Part shown: positions 1 to 7,352 of the stretch, piece by piece
Layout: every line of letters begins with the position of its first letter
Position numbering within the stretch: position 1 is the first letter of the stretch
Source: GCA-2737665 sp044344795
GTDB taxonomy: Bacteria > Bacteroidota > Bacteroidia > Palsa-965
DNA length: 8,521 nucleotides
Direction: 5' to 3'
NCBI GenBank assembly: GCA_044344795.1
Contig: JBIJCF010000060.1
Coordinates: 1 to 8,521 of the forward strand
The notes under the pieces: generated by a model
Databases searched by the model: none
Seen by the model: only the letters and a program-made list of their open reading frames with translations
What the model was told of the DNA's origin: nothing
Made by a program: the position numbers and the translations under genes

Positions 1-1
1 C

Positions 2-163
2 AAGCTGGTTTATCGTGGTGCGATTGATGATTCACCGAAAGATCAAAAGGCTGTTAAGAATCGTTACCTAACCGACGCGTTAACTGCTGTTTTCAAAGGA
101 CAAGAAATTGCTACTAAAACTTCAGTTTCTGTAGGTTGTTCGATTAAGAGAAAAGCTCAGTAA
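2..163 (+). CDS. redoxin/thioredoxin-family protein, C-terminal fragment
   Basis: This is the last 53 codons of a gene that begins before the window. The reading frame starts at base 2 and stops with TAA at 161-163. The segment YRGAIDD, then NRYLTDALTAVFKGQEI, then GCSIKRK is the typical end of Bacteroidota redoxin (AhpC/TSA-like, thioredoxin-fold) proteins. In that family a short strand with GAIDD precedes the helix that carries NYL.DAL.A, and the protein ends in a conserved GCSIK. These proteins are usually secreted or periplasmic thiol-disulfide or peroxide-handling proteins. The catalytic CxxC or peroxidatic Cys lies outside the window, so the exact activity cannot be judged. A strong terminator follows 20 bases after the stop. 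Family assignment rests on recognising the tail only. Confidence 0.8.
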   Translation, partial: KLVYRGAIDDSPKDQKAVKNRYLTDALTAVFKGQEIATKTSVSVGCSIKRKAQ

Positions 164-182
164 TCGTATTTAAACAGAAAGT

Positions 183-216
183 AAAGGCGGCTGCAAGAAA
201 TTGTCAGCCGCTTTTT
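183..216 (+). terminator. Rho-independent terminator of the redoxin gene
   Basis: GCGGCTG at 187-193 pairs with CAGCCGC at 205-211. The stem extends inward by CAA/TTG with one bulged base around a GAAA loop, and outward by AAAG/TTTT. The 3' arm runs straight into a T-run (212-217). Its position just after the redoxin stop fits termination of that transcript. Confidence 0.9.
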
Positions 217-239
217 TGTTGGGTAAATAAGGGCTTTGG

Positions 240-276
240 TGTGGTGGTGGTTTCGACCTGCTCAACCACCCGCACA
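240..276. repeat. REP-like intergenic palindrome
   Basis: GGTGGTT at 246-252 is an exact inverted repeat of AACCACC at 264-270 around an 11-base loop. An outer TGTG (240-243) pairs with CACA (273-276) across a small internal loop. No T-run follows on either strand, so it is not a standard intrinsic terminator. The core, with TTTCGACC and GCTCAACC arms, resembles short palindromes found repeatedly between genes in Bacteroidota genomes. It lies between the tail of the redoxin gene and the converging end of the glycosyltransferase gene, so it could protect or end both transcripts. The REP assignment is inference from one copy. Confidence 0.45.
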
Positions 277-292
277 AAGATGCATCATCGCT

Positions 293-2251
293 TCACTGCC
301 CCAACTTCCTAAATCCTTTACGAATTAGTATAAGGTCGTTGGATGAACGGTAATCCTTCGCGTAAAGTATGTTTAAACGCTCCGCAACTTCCGGAGCAAC
401 TTGCGGTTGATTCAATGCATCGACAGGACAAATTACACCTTTACGAATTTTGGGTAGCGATTGATGATCAACATTATTGCAATAACCTACCCACGATTTT
501 GTTCCAAACAACACTGCAAAAATATTTCGCACAAGTCCCACTGGTTGATGCATCGCCCACATCAAAATCGGAAAAACCGGTAACAAGGTTACTACTAAAC
601 CAATATCTAACACACGTTTGTTTCGCCTGTTAACGGGTTTCCCGATGGAATTGATATCGATCACATACAAATCGCCTGCAGTGTCAATAGAATTACTTCC
701 AATAATGGACAAACTTTCCGGTGGCGCAATTTTGTACGATAGACGCTTATTATCGCCTAATGCAGCCATGCGGTCAATGATGACTTCCGCTGCTAAATCC
801 TGCGCACAAAATATCACTTCATCTATTTGATAGATGTTGACGATATCTTCCAGCTGATCCAGGCGACCCAAATAACCTTCGTCGTTGCGGTCTTCCGCAG
901 GACTTACATATCCTATGAATCCTGTGTTCGCGAAAGTTTGATTGAGCACAGCCTTAACGCGCGCGCATTCTTCCGGACTTCCCACAATCGTCATACGCTT
1001 GCTGAGACCGCTGTCGAGGCGCATACTTCCAATCTTCGCAACATGAAAAAACATACGCGATAACAAATACGACGCCAACGTCCAGCCTGTTCCTAATAAG
1101 ATGATACCTCGTGAAAAGCGCCAAGCTTCCGGCAACAAAGAATACAGTACTAAAATTGCTGCTGTTCCGGCAATCACACCACGAACTATTTTTTGTAAAC
1201 GAATAGGCTTGTCGTATCCTCCGCTGAAATACACGGCCATCAACCAAAGTAGCGTGTAAACCGGAAACAATACATTAACCAGTTCCGCATTATAACTACC
1301 ACCTTCTGTAAATCGAATGTAAGCTTCGTAATTGTGTTTTATAAAATACAATCCGCCTAACATGATACCTGCATCAAGCACTTTTAAAGCTGATGCTTTG
1401 ATAAAGCGATTGAGTATAGCTGCTCCGGCACGTAAGTAAATCGCCAGATTGATGAGAAAGGAAAACAACTCAGCATTTTTTTGTGAGAAATGTTTCTTTG
1501 CGAAAATGATCATCGCTTTATAAAACACAAACACATAATTAACGCTGCTCTTCTTGGTGCTTTCTCCTTTGTAGTGAATAATGCGAGTGTCATGGAAATA
1601 GTAGTTCTTGTAACCGCCCAAAATGATTCGATACGACAAATCAATGTCTTCACCATACATGAAGTAGTCTTCATCCAACAACCCCACTTTATCCAGAACG
1701 GAATGTCGCATCAGCATAAATGCGCCGGATAATATTTCTACTTCGTGTGTGGCATTCTTATCAAGATATCCGAGGTGATAACGACCAAAGGTTTTCGACT
1801 TCGGAAACAATGCTGATAAACCGAAAATTTTATAAAACGCAACCGTTGGAGTAGGTAAACCGCGTTTCGACTCCGGAAGGAAATCGCCTTTCCCATCGAT
1901 CATTTGTACACCTAAACCACCCGCTTCAGGATGCGCATCCATAAACGCGACAACTTTTTCAAAGGTGCTTTCTTCCACAACCGTGTCCGGATTCAATAAG
2001 AGCACATATTCTCCTTTACAAATCCTCATGGCCTGATTGTTGGCTTTGGAAAAACCGACATTCTTCTTGTTTTCGATCAGTATCACTTCAGGAAATTTCT
2101 CCCGCACCATTTGAATCGATCCGTCCACAGAATTATTGTCCACCACATAAACTTCACACGGAATTTTTGCAGCAGCCTTTCTTACCGAATGCAGGCATTG
2201 CTCCAAAAAATGTCGGACGTTATAATTGACAATAATGACGGAAAGTTTCAC
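293..2251 (-). CDS. family 2 glycosyltransferase fused to a degenerate polyprenyl-phosphate sugar-transferase module
   Basis: 652 residues from a GTG start (MKLSVIIVNYN). Residues 1-240 are a GT-A family 2 glycosyltransferase of the rhamnosyltransferase/WbbL type. They show VVDNNSVDGS (36-45), the DxD-equivalent LLNPDT (85-90), SGAF (175-178) and the acceptor-side motif YGEDIDLSYR (199-208). From about 265 to 403 come several hydrophobic helices. After them is a nucleotide-binding-like region (about 420-510, starting MTIVGS) like the middle domain of WbaP-type polyprenyl glycosylphosphotransferases. The C-terminal part begins with KRVLDIGLVV (545-554), the membrane-entry motif of bacterial sugar transferases, and ends in a DLILIRKGFRKLG tail typical of them. 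The catalytic stretch between is largely missing, with SWVGY (586-590) in place of SLVGPRP. The GT2 domain is likely active; the second module is probably structural. Likely role: surface polysaccharide or glycolipid assembly at the inner membrane. It follows recR on the same strand after 74 bp. Confidence 0.88.
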   Translation of the reverse strand: MKLSVIIVNYNVRHFLEQCLHSVRKAAAKIPCEVYVVDNNSVDGSIQMVREKFPEVILIENKKNVGFSKANNQAMRICKGEYVLLLNPDTVVEESTFEKVVAFMDAHPEAGGLGVQMIDGKGDFLPESKRGLPTPTVAFYKIFGLSALFPKSKTFGRYHLGYLDKNATHEVEILSGAFMLMRHSVLDKVGLLDEDYFMYGEDIDLSYRIILGGYKNYYFHDTRIIHYKGESTKKSSVNYVFVFYKAMIIFAKKHFSQKNAELFSFLINLAIYLRAGAAILNRFIKASALKVLDAGIMLGGLYFIKHNYEAYIRFTEGGSYNAELVNVLFPVYTLLWLMAVYFSGGYDKPIRLQKIVRGVIAGTAAILVLYSLLPEAWRFSRGIILLGTGWTLASYLLSRMFFHVAKIGSMRLDSGLSKRMTIVGSPEECARVKAVLNQTFANTGFIGYVSPAEDRNDEGYLGRLDQLEDIVNIYQIDEVIFCAQDLAAEVIIDRMAALGDNKRLSYKIAPPESLSIIGSNSIDTAGDLYVIDINSIGKPVNRRNKRVLDIGLVVTLLPVFPILMWAMHQPVGLVRNIFAVLFGTKSWVGYCNNVDHQSLPKIRKGVICPVDALNQPQVAPEVAERLNILYAKDYRSSNDLILIRKGFRKLGQ

Positions 2252-2269
2252 TACAGAATACTAAAAGTT

Positions 2270-2277
2270 CAAATTTA
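2270..2277 (-). promoter_or_regulatory. Bacteroidota -7 element upstream of the glycosyltransferase
   Basis: Read on the minus strand this is TAAATTTG, a full match to the Bacteroidota -7 consensus TAnnTTTG. It lies 18 bases upstream of the GTG start and would give a leader of roughly ten bases. No clear TTG is seen at the -33 position. It suggests the glycosyltransferase can be transcribed independently of recR. Confidence 0.5.
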
Positions 2278-2325
2278 ATAGAAAACGTATAAGTGTTTCG
2301 ATAGTAGTGAATTAGCGTTTATTGA

Positions 2326-2955
2326 TTAAGCCTTACCTGAAGCCGTTGGAACATCATATGGAACTCGGTTCAGAATACTTCTGCCAAGGGTAATTTCATC
2401 AGCATATTCCAATTCATCGCCAATGGCAATACCACGTGCAATAGTAGAAACCTGAATCGGGAAATCTTTGATTTTTCTATAAATGTAGAAGTTGGTGGTA
2501 TCGCCTTCCATAGTGGTGCTCAACGCCATGATCACCTCTTTAATCGAACCGGAAGCAATACGTTGAATCAGCGAATCAATTTCCAGATCGTTCGGACCAA
2601 TGCCATCCATTGGTGAAATGATTCCACCCAAAACATGATAAACACCTCGAAATTGCAGCGTGTTTTCAATGGCCATTACATCTCGAATATCTTCTACAAC
2701 ACACACCAATTCTGCATTGCGAGAATGATCGGAGCAAATAGCGCAAATATCATGATCACTAATAGAAAAACATTGACGGCAATACTTAATGTCTTGCTGT
2801 AAGCGTGTTACTGTAGTGCCAAATTTCTCAGTAATGCCTTTGTCTTGGTTAAGTAAATGCAATACATAGCGGAGTGCTGTTTTTCTTCCAACACCGGGCA
2901 ACTGCGCAAACGCTTCAACAGCTTCTTCAATAAGTTTAGAGGGATACTGCACCAT
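2326..2955 (-). CDS. recR: recombination mediator protein RecR
   Basis: RecR binds DNA, usually with RecO (and RecF), and helps load RecA at gaps. From the start chosen here (MVQYPSKLIEEAV) it has 209 residues, close to the usual length of about 200. Visible in order: helix-hairpin-helix LPGVGRKTA (19-27), a four-cysteine zinc module (Cys59, 62, 71, 74), the Toprim core CVVEDIRDVMAIE (about 85-97), STMEGDTTNFYI, and the C-terminal GDELEYADEITLGRS (179-193). The frame stays open upstream to a GTG at 3051, which would add 32 residues. I chose 2955 because RecR proteins of this phylum begin right before the PSKLLEEAV helix and no Shine-Dalgarno sequence favours the longer form. It is divergent from the symporter gene. 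Identification is firm; the start is less so. Confidence 0.95.
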   Translation of the reverse strand: MVQYPSKLIEEAVEAFAQLPGVGRKTALRYVLHLLNQDKGITEKFGTTVTRLQQDIKYCRQCFSISDHDICAICSDHSRNAELVCVVEDIRDVMAIENTLQFRGVYHVLGGIISPMDGIGPNDLEIDSLIQRIASGSIKEVIMALSTTMEGDTTNFYIYRKIKDFPIQVSTIARGIAIGDELEYADEITLGRSILNRVPYDVPTASGKA

Positions 2956-3097
2956 GCGGTGTAAAGATAAGAGTTCTTGTGCTTCCATTTGGTGCATTTT
3001 ATTGGTGCCGAAATTGTCAACAAGTCTGTTAATTAACTCAGTGCTCATCACTTAAATCCACATCAACAGAGCAGCTACCTTGCATCAAAGTTTTTGT

Positions 3098-4558
3098 ATG
3101 TCAGCAGGACTTATTTTACTGTGTGTAGCCATTTATACGATCGCACTTTTTGGTGTAACGTGGCTTACATCGCGTGGTGCCAGTAACGAAACTTATTTTG
3201 TCGGTAACCGATCCTCGAAATGGTATTTGGTGGCGTACGGAATGATTGGCGCATCGCTGTCAGGTGTTACATTCATGTCTGTTCCCGGAGATGTGGAAGC
3301 GCGTAATTTCTATTACTTCCAGATGGTGTTGGGCTATTTGTTAGGCTACGCGGTGATCGCATTTGTGTTGTTGCCTTTGTATTATCGGATAAATGTGACT
3401 TCTATTTATTCTTATTTGCAGCAACGATTCGGTAATATTTCCTACAAATCGGGTGCATTATTTTTTATCGTTTCCCGTGTGTTGGGTGCATCGCTTCGCA
3501 TGTTTATTGTCGTGAATGTCTTGCAGCTGTTTGTTTTTAACCAATGGGGCGTCCCTTTTTGGGTTACCGGATTAATCTTTGTGCTGTTGATTTTGGTGTA
3601 CACGTTTGAAGGCGGTGTTAAAACAATTGTATGGACGGATACATTTCAAACCACTTTTATGGTCTTATCGCTGGTACTCAGTGTTGTGTTGATTGCCCGT
3701 GAAATGGATTTCAATTTTTCTGAACTTACTAATTATATTACGGATAGTGTACATTCCACAGTTATTAATACCGATTGGAAAGACAAACAGTTTTTCCCTA
3801 AAGCGTTTTTTGGAGGCATGTTTATTGCAATTACCATGACCGGCTTGGACCAAGAGATGATGCAAAAGAACATCAGTTGCAAATCGCTTAAAGAAGCACA
3901 AAAGAATGTGATCACCTTTAGTGCTATTCTGGTGTTCATCAATTTGTTGTTCTTGTGTTTAGGTGTTCTATTAATCGGTTATGCGCAGAAGAACGGAATC
4001 GTGGTGGAACGCTCGGATGATTTATTCCCGACTATAGCATTGAATTATCTCGGAACCGCTTCGGCAATATTCTTTATCATCGGATTGATTTCTGCTGCTT
4101 ATCCAAGTGCTGATGGTGCATTAACAGCATTAACAGCATCTGTATGTATTGACTTTTTAGGTTTTAACGAAACCAAGAACACATGGGACGAAAAGAAGAA
4201 GAAGCAGGTTCGCTATATTGTGCACATCTCGTTTGCGGTATTACTGCTGTTATGCATGATTGTTTTTAAAGTCGTTAATGATGCATCAGTATTACGAACC
4301 TTATTTACAATTGCCTCCTTTACCTACGGACCGCTATTAGGATTGTTTGCTTTTGGTGTGTTAACCAAACGAGTAACGCGTGAAAAACTGGTGCCTATAG
4401 TTGTAATCCTTGCTCCGGCATTGTGCTATGTGCTCAGCGAATTACCTGTTTTCAAATGCTACGGATTTCAATTTGGAAATGAACTATTAATCTATAACGG
4501 ATTATTCACCTTTATCGGATTGTGGTTGATTTCCACACCAAACAAATCTCTAAGCTAA
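3098..4558 (+). CDS. sodium:solute symporter (SSF family)
   Basis: 486 residues from ATG 3098 (MSAGLILL). A TTG six codons upstream also keeps the frame but gives a poor N-terminus. The protein is almost entirely transmembrane helices, about 13, as expected for the LeuT-fold SSF family that couples solute uptake to sodium. Family marks: TSRGASNETYFVGNR (24-38), then WYLVAYGMIGASLSGVTF (42-59) covering the first broken helix and sodium-site region, VYTFEGGVKTIVWTD (167-181), TGLDQEMMQKN, and SAAYPSADGALTALTASVC with the conserved Ser/Thr-rich sodium-binding helix. The substrate cannot be read from the sequence; sugars, sialic acid, amino acids and carboxylates are all carried by relatives. The MarR gene begins 7 bp after the stop, so the two are almost certainly cotranscribed. 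Confidence 0.93.
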   Translation: MSAGLILLCVAIYTIALFGVTWLTSRGASNETYFVGNRSSKWYLVAYGMIGASLSGVTFMSVPGDVEARNFYYFQMVLGYLLGYAVIAFVLLPLYYRINVTSIYSYLQQRFGNISYKSGALFFIVSRVLGASLRMFIVVNVLQLFVFNQWGVPFWVTGLIFVLLILVYTFEGGVKTIVWTDTFQTTFMVLSLVLSVVLIAREMDFNFSELTNYITDSVHSTVINTDWKDKQFFPKAFFGGMFIAITMTGLDQEMMQKNISCKSLKEAQKNVITFSAILVFINLLFLCLGVLLIGYAQKNGIVVERSDDLFPTIALNYLGTASAIFFIIGLISAAYPSADGALTALTASVCIDFLGFNETKNTWDEKKKKQVRYIVHISFAVLLLLCMIVFKVVNDASVLRTLFTIASFTYGPLLGLFAFGVLTKRVTREKLVPIVVILAPALCYVLSELPVFKCYGFQFGNELLIYNGLFTFIGLWLISTPNKSLS

Positions 4559-4565
4559 TACCATT

Positions 4566-5021
4566 ATGAAAAAACACAGTCGCTCGAATTCAATGCTATA
4601 TATGTTGGAACGCACCGTGCGCCAATTTCGATTGGATCTCCAGCAATTTTTAAATGCAGTTGTAGCAGATATCACAGTTGAACAGTGGATGTTATTATCT
4701 GAAATTAGTTTGCATTCCGGAATCGGCAATCTGGATTTAGCGAAACGTTTAGCCAAGGACCCTGCCGCCGTTTCTCGTTCTTGTGAGCTTTTGGTGGAAA
4801 AGAAGTTGATCAAAACACAAGATCATAAAACAGATTCGCGTAAGAAAATGATATTGATTACACCAAAAGGTCAGCAACTGCTCAACAAATGCGAGAAAGA
4901 AGTAGAACGTTTCAGAAAGAACGTTACAAAAGGAATTTCGCAGGATGAATTGAATCAGGTGGCGTCAACGTTGGATAAGTTGTTTTACAATTCGGGTGGA
5001 GTAGAAGTTACATCGCACTAA
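4566..5021 (+). CDS. MarR-family winged-helix transcriptional regulator
   Basis: 151 residues, the usual size for MarR repressors, which bind DNA as dimers and release it on ligand or oxidant binding. The N-terminal helices (about 8-33) belong to the dimer interface. ITVEQWMLLSEI (36-47) leads into the helix-turn-helix NLDLAKRLAKDPAAVSRSCE (55-74). The wing follows with LIKTQDHKTDSRKKMILIT (81-99), including the conserved D-x-R wing signature (Asp90, Arg92), and then TPKGQQLL. No ligand-sensing cysteine of the OhrR type stands out. It starts 7 bp after the symporter stop and probably controls that operon. Its TAA overlaps the end of the opposite-strand gene by 4 bp. Confidence 0.92.
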   Translation: MKKHSRSNSMLYMLERTVRQFRLDLQQFLNAVVADITVEQWMLLSEISLHSGIGNLDLAKRLAKDPAAVSRSCELLVEKKLIKTQDHKTDSRKKMILITPKGQQLLNKCEKEVERFRKNVTKGISQDELNQVASTLDKLFYNSGGVEVTSH

Positions 5022-5818
5022 AATCCCGTTGCAAATAAGCGCTGTGCGGCACCAAGACTGCAGTGCTGGTATTGGCTGTAGGCTACTGCTGCGCGTTGTC
5101 GAATTTGTTCGTCTGATTCCCTTTTGATCCATCCGTCCAGTGCGGCTTTCAAAGAATAGGCTTCCGGAGCCATTAAATTGGTGGTCCATAATAACGGTTT
5201 TGCTCCTGCAGTTTTCATAACTTCTTTAAAATAGATCTTGCTGGCACACGCCAATATGATAGCTTCTCTTGTGGTGCTGCCGTTATGTGCCGGTGGAGAC
5301 TCAATTGAAAAATCCATTAAGCCATCATGTCCCACATATACTGCCACACGCGCTGCACCGGGTAGTAATGTTTCTGATTTACCGTTTCGAGTAAAACGTA
5401 TGGTGTCGTTCTCCGTTCCTGCCAGAATTTGCAAATACTTTTTCGTGCACGATTTGATAAGTGAACCTTTCCAGGCGTCAGAAATCATGAGTGTTCCTGA
5501 TGCGCGATGACGAAAAACTATGCGTTCCAAAATTTGATCAGAAAAAGACTTAAAGGTTTGCACCACTTCCCAATCGGGAGAATTGGCGAAGTATGTTTTT
5601 ACACCATAAGCACATCCCCAATACAAATTGTTCGCAGGATCATTACCATTGCCAATCTTTTTTGGGACAGGTACTATGCCCTGACTTTCATTGTCGCATA
5701 GTGCTACCAAAACCCGAATAACGCGAGGTTCATTGTTTGGTGCATGGACAAATGAAATAAAAAGGAATAGTAACGACGCAAAAAGTACAACTGCAATTCT
5801 CTGATGTAAACTGTACAT
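5018..5818 (-). CDS. secreted protein of unknown function with a possible caspase-like His/Cys pair
   Basis: 266 residues from ATG 5818. This start gives a good signal peptide: MYSLHQR, a hydrophobic core of about 17 residues, then FVHA before PNNE. Longer in-frame starts exist up to 5956 but would bury the signal peptide behind 46 polar residues. I do not know a named function. Segments that look conserved: VLVALCDNESQGIVPVP (36-52), NNLYWGCAYGVKTYF (63-77), VAVYVGHDGLMDF (158-170), AIILACASKIYF (186-197) and LMAPEAYSLKAALDGW (215-230). A strand ending in His-x-Gly (His164) and, 27 residues on, a strand ending in Ala-Cys-x-Ser (Cys191) resemble the catalytic dyad of clan CD (caspase/gingipain-like) peptidases. 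That reading is inference. It converges on marR with a 4-bp overlap. Confidence 0.8.
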   Translation of the reverse strand: MYSLHQRIAVVLFASLLFLFISFVHAPNNEPRVIRVLVALCDNESQGIVPVPKKIGNGNDPANNLYWGCAYGVKTYFANSPDWEVVQTFKSFSDQILERIVFRHRASGTLMISDAWKGSLIKSCTKKYLQILAGTENDTIRFTRNGKSETLLPGAARVAVYVGHDGLMDFSIESPPAHNGSTTREAIILACASKIYFKEVMKTAGAKPLLWTTNLMAPEAYSLKAALDGWIKRESDEQIRQRAAVAYSQYQHCSLGAAQRLFATGF

Positions 5819-5828
5819 TTGTGTCACC

Positions 5829-6179
5829 ATGGCTACAACAGGAAATCGTTTACGAATAAGTTCGTTACAATATCTGATAGGATCGGTATTTCTTCGTTTT
5901 TCATACATCGGAATAGCGTACTTCTTTCGTTCATTTTCGTCCGTCGAGAAAGCCATACTGCATGTGATTCTTGCTGTTGCTTCACTTTTGTTGGCGTGGT
6001 TCGCACTTCAAACCTTCCGTCGCTCATCGCCTTCCGGTTCTGCTTTGGGTTGTACGTATTTGTTGATTCTTGTGGTCAATGCCATCGGCGCTTTAGGTGC
6101 ATTTTTCTTCGCTTTGGTGCACTTGTTTAATGCGGCAACATCTTCCACAGAAGGTTCGGGAACGTTGTGGCTACTGTAA
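5829..6179 (+). CDS. small membrane protein of unknown function
   Basis: 116 residues from ATG 5829. There are two clear membrane helices: AILHVILAVASLLLAWFAL (42-60), and about 79-100, which includes LLILVVNAIGALGAFFFALV. Between them is a short basic stretch, QTFRRSSPSG. I recognise no family. The gene ends 8 bp before the stop of the converging NfeD-like gene, as in compact genomes. The start is uncertain: ATG 5829 is only 10 bp from the divergent signal-peptide gene, leaving no room for a promoter between them. A GTG at 5964 (VILAVASLLL) would give 71 residues and a 145-bp intergenic space. The hydrophobic pattern downstream of 5950 supports a real gene; the first 45 residues are less convincing. 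Confidence 0.6.
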   Translation: MATTGNRLRISSLQYLIGSVFLRFSYIGIAYFFRSFSSVEKAILHVILAVASLLLAWFALQTFRRSSPSGSALGCTYLLILVVNAIGALGAFFFALVHLFNAATSSTEGSGTLWLL

Positions 6180-6187
6180 ATGTTGCT

Positions 6188-7324
6188 TTAAGAAAACGAA
6201 GGAGATGAAGTGCGTTTTCCCAAATTGAATTTCGACAAAACAATGCTCACAAGTGCAAATGCAATTACGATTCCAATCAACGTATTTCCAACCTCACTCC
6301 AGTTAAAATTGCTCCAAATAAGGTGATCGGTATGCATTAGCCATATGCCTGCAACACATAGTAAAGATCCCGTAATACGCAGCATAGGTTTTGCCGGATT
6401 CAGCAATAAAAGTAACACACCAATCAGAAGTAAAACGATATCTGTTAACTGCAGCAATTCTAGCGCAAACGATACGATGACTAACATGGCTGTTGTGAAC
6501 AACAATACTACCGTAGAGAATCCCAATTTCCGTGTTTTTGATTGCCACAATAGCAGAAAGAAGAACATGCCGCTCAGAACCGTAAAGCCACCTACTCCTC
6601 CCACAACTTGAAGTAAACGATCAAGTCCCGTTTTTTGATGAAGCACTACTTCATAGTCACTCATTCCTGCTTCATGAAGCACATTTTCAAAGTCGCCGGA
6701 TAAGATTTTCGCTCTTGCAATTTCTTGTTCAACAGAACGATCGCTGTGGCGAGAATAAATTTTTGAATTAGATGTAATTGTGGGTGAAGTTGAATTTTTA
6801 GCTGCAAGAACCGGCTTTGATCCATTAACTCTGCGTTTGTTTGTTCCTTGATATACACTATCACAAACTTTTGACAGCGTAGTTGCTGCTTTCGAATCGT
6901 CTTCGAAATATAACATTACCGGCTTATCGTAATCCATGATTTCCTGACGAATATAGTCGGCGGCTCCATCGTACAGCTCATTGTTTTTCATCTTAATTAA
7001 AACGCACGATGCACCCATGTTTCGTGCCTGTCGAAATGCGCTTTTGGTTTGCTGTACCGCAGAAATTCCATCTTCTTCGTTCAATTCAAAAGCATAAACA
7101 ATTTTGCCGGAAGCAACACTTCCCTGAGTCGGTCCGTCATTAATTGACGGAGTAGGCTTGTTGGTTTGAATCGGAAGACCAATAGGCATTGATGCCGTTT
7201 CACTATTACCGGGATTTCCGTCTGTTATTCCGGGCGACTTACGCGATTTAACACGTCCCGCGAAGGCTTCAAAGGAAACCAGCATAAGTATGCTTAAGCC
7301 AAATAATAGTATACCCGATCTCAT
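6188..7324 (-). CDS. NfeD-like membrane protein with a degenerate ClpP/SppA-type protease domain
   Basis: 378 residues. A signal peptide (1-22, ending AFA) precedes a Pro/Ser/Gly-rich linker. The next domain (about 73-142, from KIVYAFELNEEDGISAV to KPVMLYF) has the first strands and helix of the NfeD1b ClpP-class protease fold, with QARNMGASCVLIKMK in the place of the usual EAxxxGAxxVvLexDTPGG. The Asn-rich turn, the catalytic Ser in an ASAGAL-like motif and the Lys are not present. About 90 polar residues follow, then four or five membrane helices (239-260, 270-290, 295-310, 315-331, 346-364). The C-terminal OB domain of full NfeD proteins is absent. NfeD1b proteins normally partner stomatins in membrane quality control; none is nearby. 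A pseudo-enzyme is the likeliest reading. The start lies 28 bp after the stop of the DppC-like remnant. Confidence 0.72.
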   Translation of the reverse strand: MRSGILLFGLSILMLVSFEAFAGRVKSRKSPGITDGNPGNSETASMPIGLPIQTNKPTPSINDGPTQGSVASGKIVYAFELNEEDGISAVQQTKSAFRQARNMGASCVLIKMKNNELYDGAADYIRQEIMDYDKPVMLYFEDDSKAATTLSKVCDSVYQGTNKRRVNGSKPVLAAKNSTSPTITSNSKIYSRHSDRSVEQEIARAKILSGDFENVLHEAGMSDYEVVLHQKTGLDRLLQVVGGVGGFTVLSGMFFFLLLWQSKTRKLGFSTVVLLFTTAMLVIVSFALELLQLTDIVLLLIGVLLLLLNPAKPMLRITGSLLCVAGIWLMHTDHLIWSNFNWSEVGNTLIGIVIAFALVSIVLSKFNLGKRTSSPSFS

Positions 7325-7352
7325 ATTGAATTAGCAAGTTACGAAAAACTAA

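Noticed and set aside
954..1247. Minus-strand alternative frame inside the glycosyltransferase gene
   Set aside because: It lies entirely within a well-supported coding region in another frame and has no recognisable motif.
3071..3097. TTG start six codons upstream of the symporter ATG
   Set aside because: The family begins at the MSxGLIL helix, and the extra residues MHQSFC add nothing recognisable.
5819..5956. N-terminal extension of the secreted protein up to ATG 5956
   Set aside because: It would place 46 polar residues before a good signal peptide, and its composition looks like the reverse frame of the membrane-protein gene.
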